Assembly (NCBI GenBank): GCA_016935885.1
Contig: JAFGQA010000126.1
Location: 1 to 11,278 of the forward strand
Direction: 5' to 3'
DNA length: 11,278 nt
Source: Phycisphaerae bacterium
GTDB lineage: Bacteria > Planctomycetota > Phycisphaerae > UBA1845 > UTPLA1
The position numbers and the translations under genes were made by a program. Numbering within the stretch: position 1 is the first letter of the stretch; every line of letters begins with the position of its first letter. The notes beneath the pieces were generated by a model. It had not been told where the DNA came from and made no database searches. It saw only the letters and a program-made list of their open reading frames with translations. Shown here piece by piece: positions 9,063 through 11,278 of this stretch.

Positions 9063-10298
9063 GCAGCCAACTCTCGACCCATCAACCGCCGGTGGCCGTT
9101 GATCCACGGCGGCGTTTCTAGGGAGTATGATCCGGAGCACGAGGAACCCTGCAATCGCGGAGATAATCGACGCGCCAAACACGCCCGTCCGTGTCGCCAC
9201 GCCATACTCAACTCCCTGCCCCTCGAAAGCAAGCATCCCAATGAACAAGCTCATCGTAAAGCCGATCCCGGCGAGGAGGCCGACTCCGGCTATCATTGAC
9301 CACGTCACACCCTTGGGCAACCTAGCCAAGCCGGTTCTGACAATGAGCACCGAGCACGCGAACACTCCGACCGGTTTCCCAAGACAGAGGCCTCCCGTGA
9401 TACCGAGCGTGATCGGGCCAAACAAAATCTCGGATGACACACCCTTGAAACTGACACCTGCATTGGCGAACGCGAACAGTGGGAGGATTACGAACGCGAC
9501 CCACGGGTGCAGCATGTGTTCCAGGTGACGCAACAATGACTCGCCGCGGTCGTTCTGTACTCTGAGTGGAATTGCGAGGCCGAGCGCGACTCCCGCTAGT
9601 GTCGCGTGCACGCCGGATTTGAGCACGCAGATCCACATGATCGCCCCGACCAGGAAGTACGCTCCGAGATGTTTCACCCCGAGGTGGTTGAGGATCACGA
9701 GGATCACAAGCCCTCCGATTCCGAGGAGCAGCGAGGTCAGCGATAGCTGACTCGTGTAGAGCAGTGCGATGATGACGATCGCCGCAAGGTCATCTACGAC
9801 GGCCACAGTCGTCAAGAACACTTTCAGCGACAGCGGCACGCGAGTGCCAAGTAGTGACAAGACGCCCAGCGAGAACGCGATGTCGGTCGCAGCCGGAATC
9901 GCCCAACCCTTCGCGGCCACCGGGTCGCCCCAGGTCATCCACGCGTAGATCGCGCCTGGGAGCGCGACACCCCCCAAGGCGGCAAGGGCAGGTAACGCAA
10001 GGCGACTCGGACTCGCTAACTCTCCTTCAAGGGCTTCGCGTTTGATCTCGAGCCCGACCAGCAGAAAGAAGACGGCCATCAAGCCGTCATTGATGACCAT
10101 GAGCACGTTCTTGTTGAGCTCGAGTCCACCGAGCTTGATCTCGATCGGCACATCAAGGAAGTACTCGTACAAGCCTGCGAGACCGGGAATGTTGGCGAAC
10201 AGCAGTGCCACTCCGCTGGCGGCCAGAAGGAGGATACCACCGGCCGCTTCCAGCTCCAGAAACCTGCGAATGGCACTGGATGGTCTACTGGTCTTCAT
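9054..10298 (-). CDS. nhaA: Na+/H+ antiporter NhaA
   Basis: NhaA is an inner-membrane antiporter that exports Na+ (or Li+) in exchange for protons. It protects cells at high salt and alkaline pH. The protein has 414 residues from ATG 10298, close to the 388 of E. coli NhaA, and is hydrophobic with about 12 predicted membrane segments. Key residues are visible. AATDIAFSLGVLSLLG holds D139 (the E. coli D133 equivalent). TVAVVDDLAAIVIIALLY holds the ion-binding pair D169 and D170 (E. coli D163/D164). LGKPVGVF holds K308, in the position of E. coli K300. IGFTMSLFI lies near the C-terminus. The frame extends to 10424, but ATG 10298 has GGAGA 7 nt upstream and begins like family members (KTSRPSSAIRRFLELEAAGG). 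The start overlaps the end of the Kef-type gene by 14 nt, indicating translational coupling. The tail after about residue 392 is polar and not conserved. Confidence 0.95.
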   Translation of the reverse strand: MKTSRPSSAIRRFLELEAAGGILLLAASGVALLFANIPGLAGLYEYFLDVPIEIKLGGLELNKNVLMVINDGLMAVFFLLVGLEIKREALEGELASPSRLALPALAALGGVALPGAIYAWMTWGDPVAAKGWAIPAATDIAFSLGVLSLLGTRVPLSLKVFLTTVAVVDDLAAIVIIALLYTSQLSLTSLLLGIGGLVILVILNHLGVKHLGAYFLVGAIMWICVLKSGVHATLAGVALGLAIPLRVQNDRGESLLRHLEHMLHPWVAFVILPLFAFANAGVSFKGVSSEILFGPITLGITGGLCLGKPVGVFACSVLIVRTGLARLPKGVTWSMIAGVGLLAGIGFTMSLFIGMLAFEGQGVEYGVATRTGVFGASIISAIAGFLVLRIILPRNAAVDQRPPAVDGSRVGCDG

Positions 10299-11278
10299 CG
10301 CAGTTCTCCGAAACGGTGTGTAGCTCGGATTCAGGTTCCACTCCCAGCGGCGCTTCCTCTGGGCCGGCATCGATGCAAGCCACGACTGCGCGCAGCATCT
10401 CGGCTGCTGCGGAGGTCTCGTCAACCGTCACCGAATTGGCGCCGATCTCCATGAGGCCTGCCCGTTTGCTGACGACTCTCGTTCTTGCCACGATGAAAAC
10501 ATCCGGTGCTCGCTGTCGTGCCACCGCACAGGTGCGCAGAACGGCCTCTTCGTCCGGGATGGTCAAGACAAGTGCATGGGCTTCTCTGATTCCTGCTGAC
10601 TCCAACACTTCAAGGTTGCGGACATCGCCGAAGATGAAGCTTCTGCCTCGACGAGATTGCTCTTGTACGGTGGCCGGGTTGAGTTCGACTACCGTGTAGT
10701 TGATGCCTTTGCGTTCGAGTTCCTCTGCAATGAGGTTTCCGATGGGACCGTATCCAGCAATGATGACATGCTTCGCACGGCGCGATGGAGGTAGCCGTGT
10801 GTCACTTGGGTCGCGAAGGGGCGATGACCTGACCCACGGGGCGGTCCCGATTCTGGAAGCTGCCCGAGCGAGACGGCCGCCGAGTTCGACCAACGCAGGC
10901 GTCAAGATCAACGATATAACAACGATGGCTATGGCGCTCGCCGTCGTGGCATCGTCGACGATTCCCTTGCCATTCGCCGTGTCTAGCACAATCAGGCTGA
11001 ACTCCCCGGCTTGGGCAAGCGAGAACCCAACCGCAACGGCGATGCTCGCGCTGGTGCCTATCGCCCAACAGACTCCGGATATCAGGGCTGACTTGAGTAC
11101 CATCATCAGGGCTCCGCCCGCGATGATGACCCACCACCACTCGGCCAGGATGCTCGGGTCGAGCTTCATACCAAGCGTGGTGAAGAACACGGCGATGAAG
11201 ATGTCCCGAAGCGGTCCGATTTGACCACTGAGTTGGTGACGAAATGGTGTGCCCGCGAGCAAGAAACCAGCCAGGAAC
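10285..11278 (-). CDS. Kef-type K+(or Na+)/H+ antiporter with TrkA-N domain, partial
   Basis: The gene runs off the right edge. About 330 C-terminal residues are visible, numbered here from the edge. The transport part (about 1-145) begins FLAGFLLAGTPFRHQL and continues with IFIAVFFTTLGMKLD (26-40) and FSLAQAGEFSLIVL (85-98). These are signatures of the CPA2 (KefB/KefC) family. A linker leads to a TrkA-N/RCK_N domain with the NAD(H)-binding GYGPIGN (175-181), an acidic residue ending strand 2 (E198 in VVELNP) and FGDVRN (216-221). No RCK_C domain follows: the chain ends with a short acidic tail about 45 residues after ANSVTVDETS. Such proteins exchange K+ or Na+ for protons under nucleotide control. 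The substrate ion cannot be told from sequence, so no symbol is given. It is upstream of and overlaps nhaA, which suggests a shared pH/salt operon. The start is outside the window. Confidence 0.9.
   Translation of the reverse strand, partial: FLAGFLLAGTPFRHQLSGQIGPLRDIFIAVFFTTLGMKLDPSILAEWWWVIIAGGALMMVLKSALISGVCWAIGTSASIAVAVGFSLAQAGEFSLIVLDTANGKGIVDDATTASAIAIVVISLILTPALVELGGRLARAASRIGTAPWVRSSPLRDPSDTRLPPSRRAKHVIIAGYGPIGNLIAEELERKGINYTVVELNPATVQEQSRRGRSFIFGDVRNLEVLESAGIREAHALVLTIPDEEAVLRTCAVARQRAPDVFIVARTRVVSKRAGLMEIGANSVTVDETSAAAEMLRAVVACIDAGPEEAPLGVEPESELHTVSENCDEDQ

Noticed and set aside
10299..10424. Longer NhaA start at 10424
   Set aside because: The extra 42 residues lie inside the Kef-type gene and are not NhaA-like. 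ATG 10298 has a clear GGAGA ribosome binding site.

Overview
The window is GC-rich bacterial DNA (11,278 bases) and is densely coding. The taxon cannot be fixed from sequence alone. The gene set, the GC content and the style of the endonuclease III-like and KatG proteins would fit a planctomycete or an environmental proteobacterium. No RNA gene, CRISPR array, complete insertion sequence or prophage gene was seen.

Left half, plus strand (89-5162): four co-directional genes that probably form an operon. They are a stand-alone SpoIIE/RsbU-type PP2C phosphatase, a renalase-like FAD-dependent oxidoreductase (COG3380 type), an NmrA-like SDR fused to a DUF2867 domain, and an E. coli-type class I CPD photolyase. 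The last two are 3 nt apart, with the photolyase ribosome binding site inside the end of the SDR gene. The photolyase keeps its substrate-contact residues, its tryptophan triad and the folate antenna positions, so it looks functional. The cluster reads as a light or photo-oxidative stress module led by a phosphatase that may belong to a partner-switching regulatory pathway (inference). A few codons at the left edge may be the end of another gene.

Middle, minus strand (5159-8449): an endonuclease III-like DNA glycosylase/lyase gene meets the photolyase gene tail to tail. A single CTAG supplies the stop codons of both. Next to it is a catalase-peroxidase gene (katG) with an export signal. It is full length except for one in-frame TAG codon at 7490-7492 that splits it into two open frames. 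Every recognisable motif on both sides is intact, so the lesion is very recent or is a sequence error. Upstream of katG is about 600 nt with only a weak small reading frame and a candidate promoter.

Right end, minus strand (9054-11278): a Kef-type monovalent cation:proton antiporter with a C-terminal NAD-binding (TrkA-N) domain, cut by the window edge, overlaps by 14 nt an nhaA Na+/H+ antiporter gene. This is a translationally coupled pH/salt homeostasis pair.

The shared theme is stress defence: UV lesion reversal, excision of oxidised bases, peroxide removal and ion/pH control. The most notable points are the nonsense-interrupted katG and the phosphatase/oxidoreductase/SDR-DUF2867/photolyase cluster. 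No wholly new system could be demonstrated.
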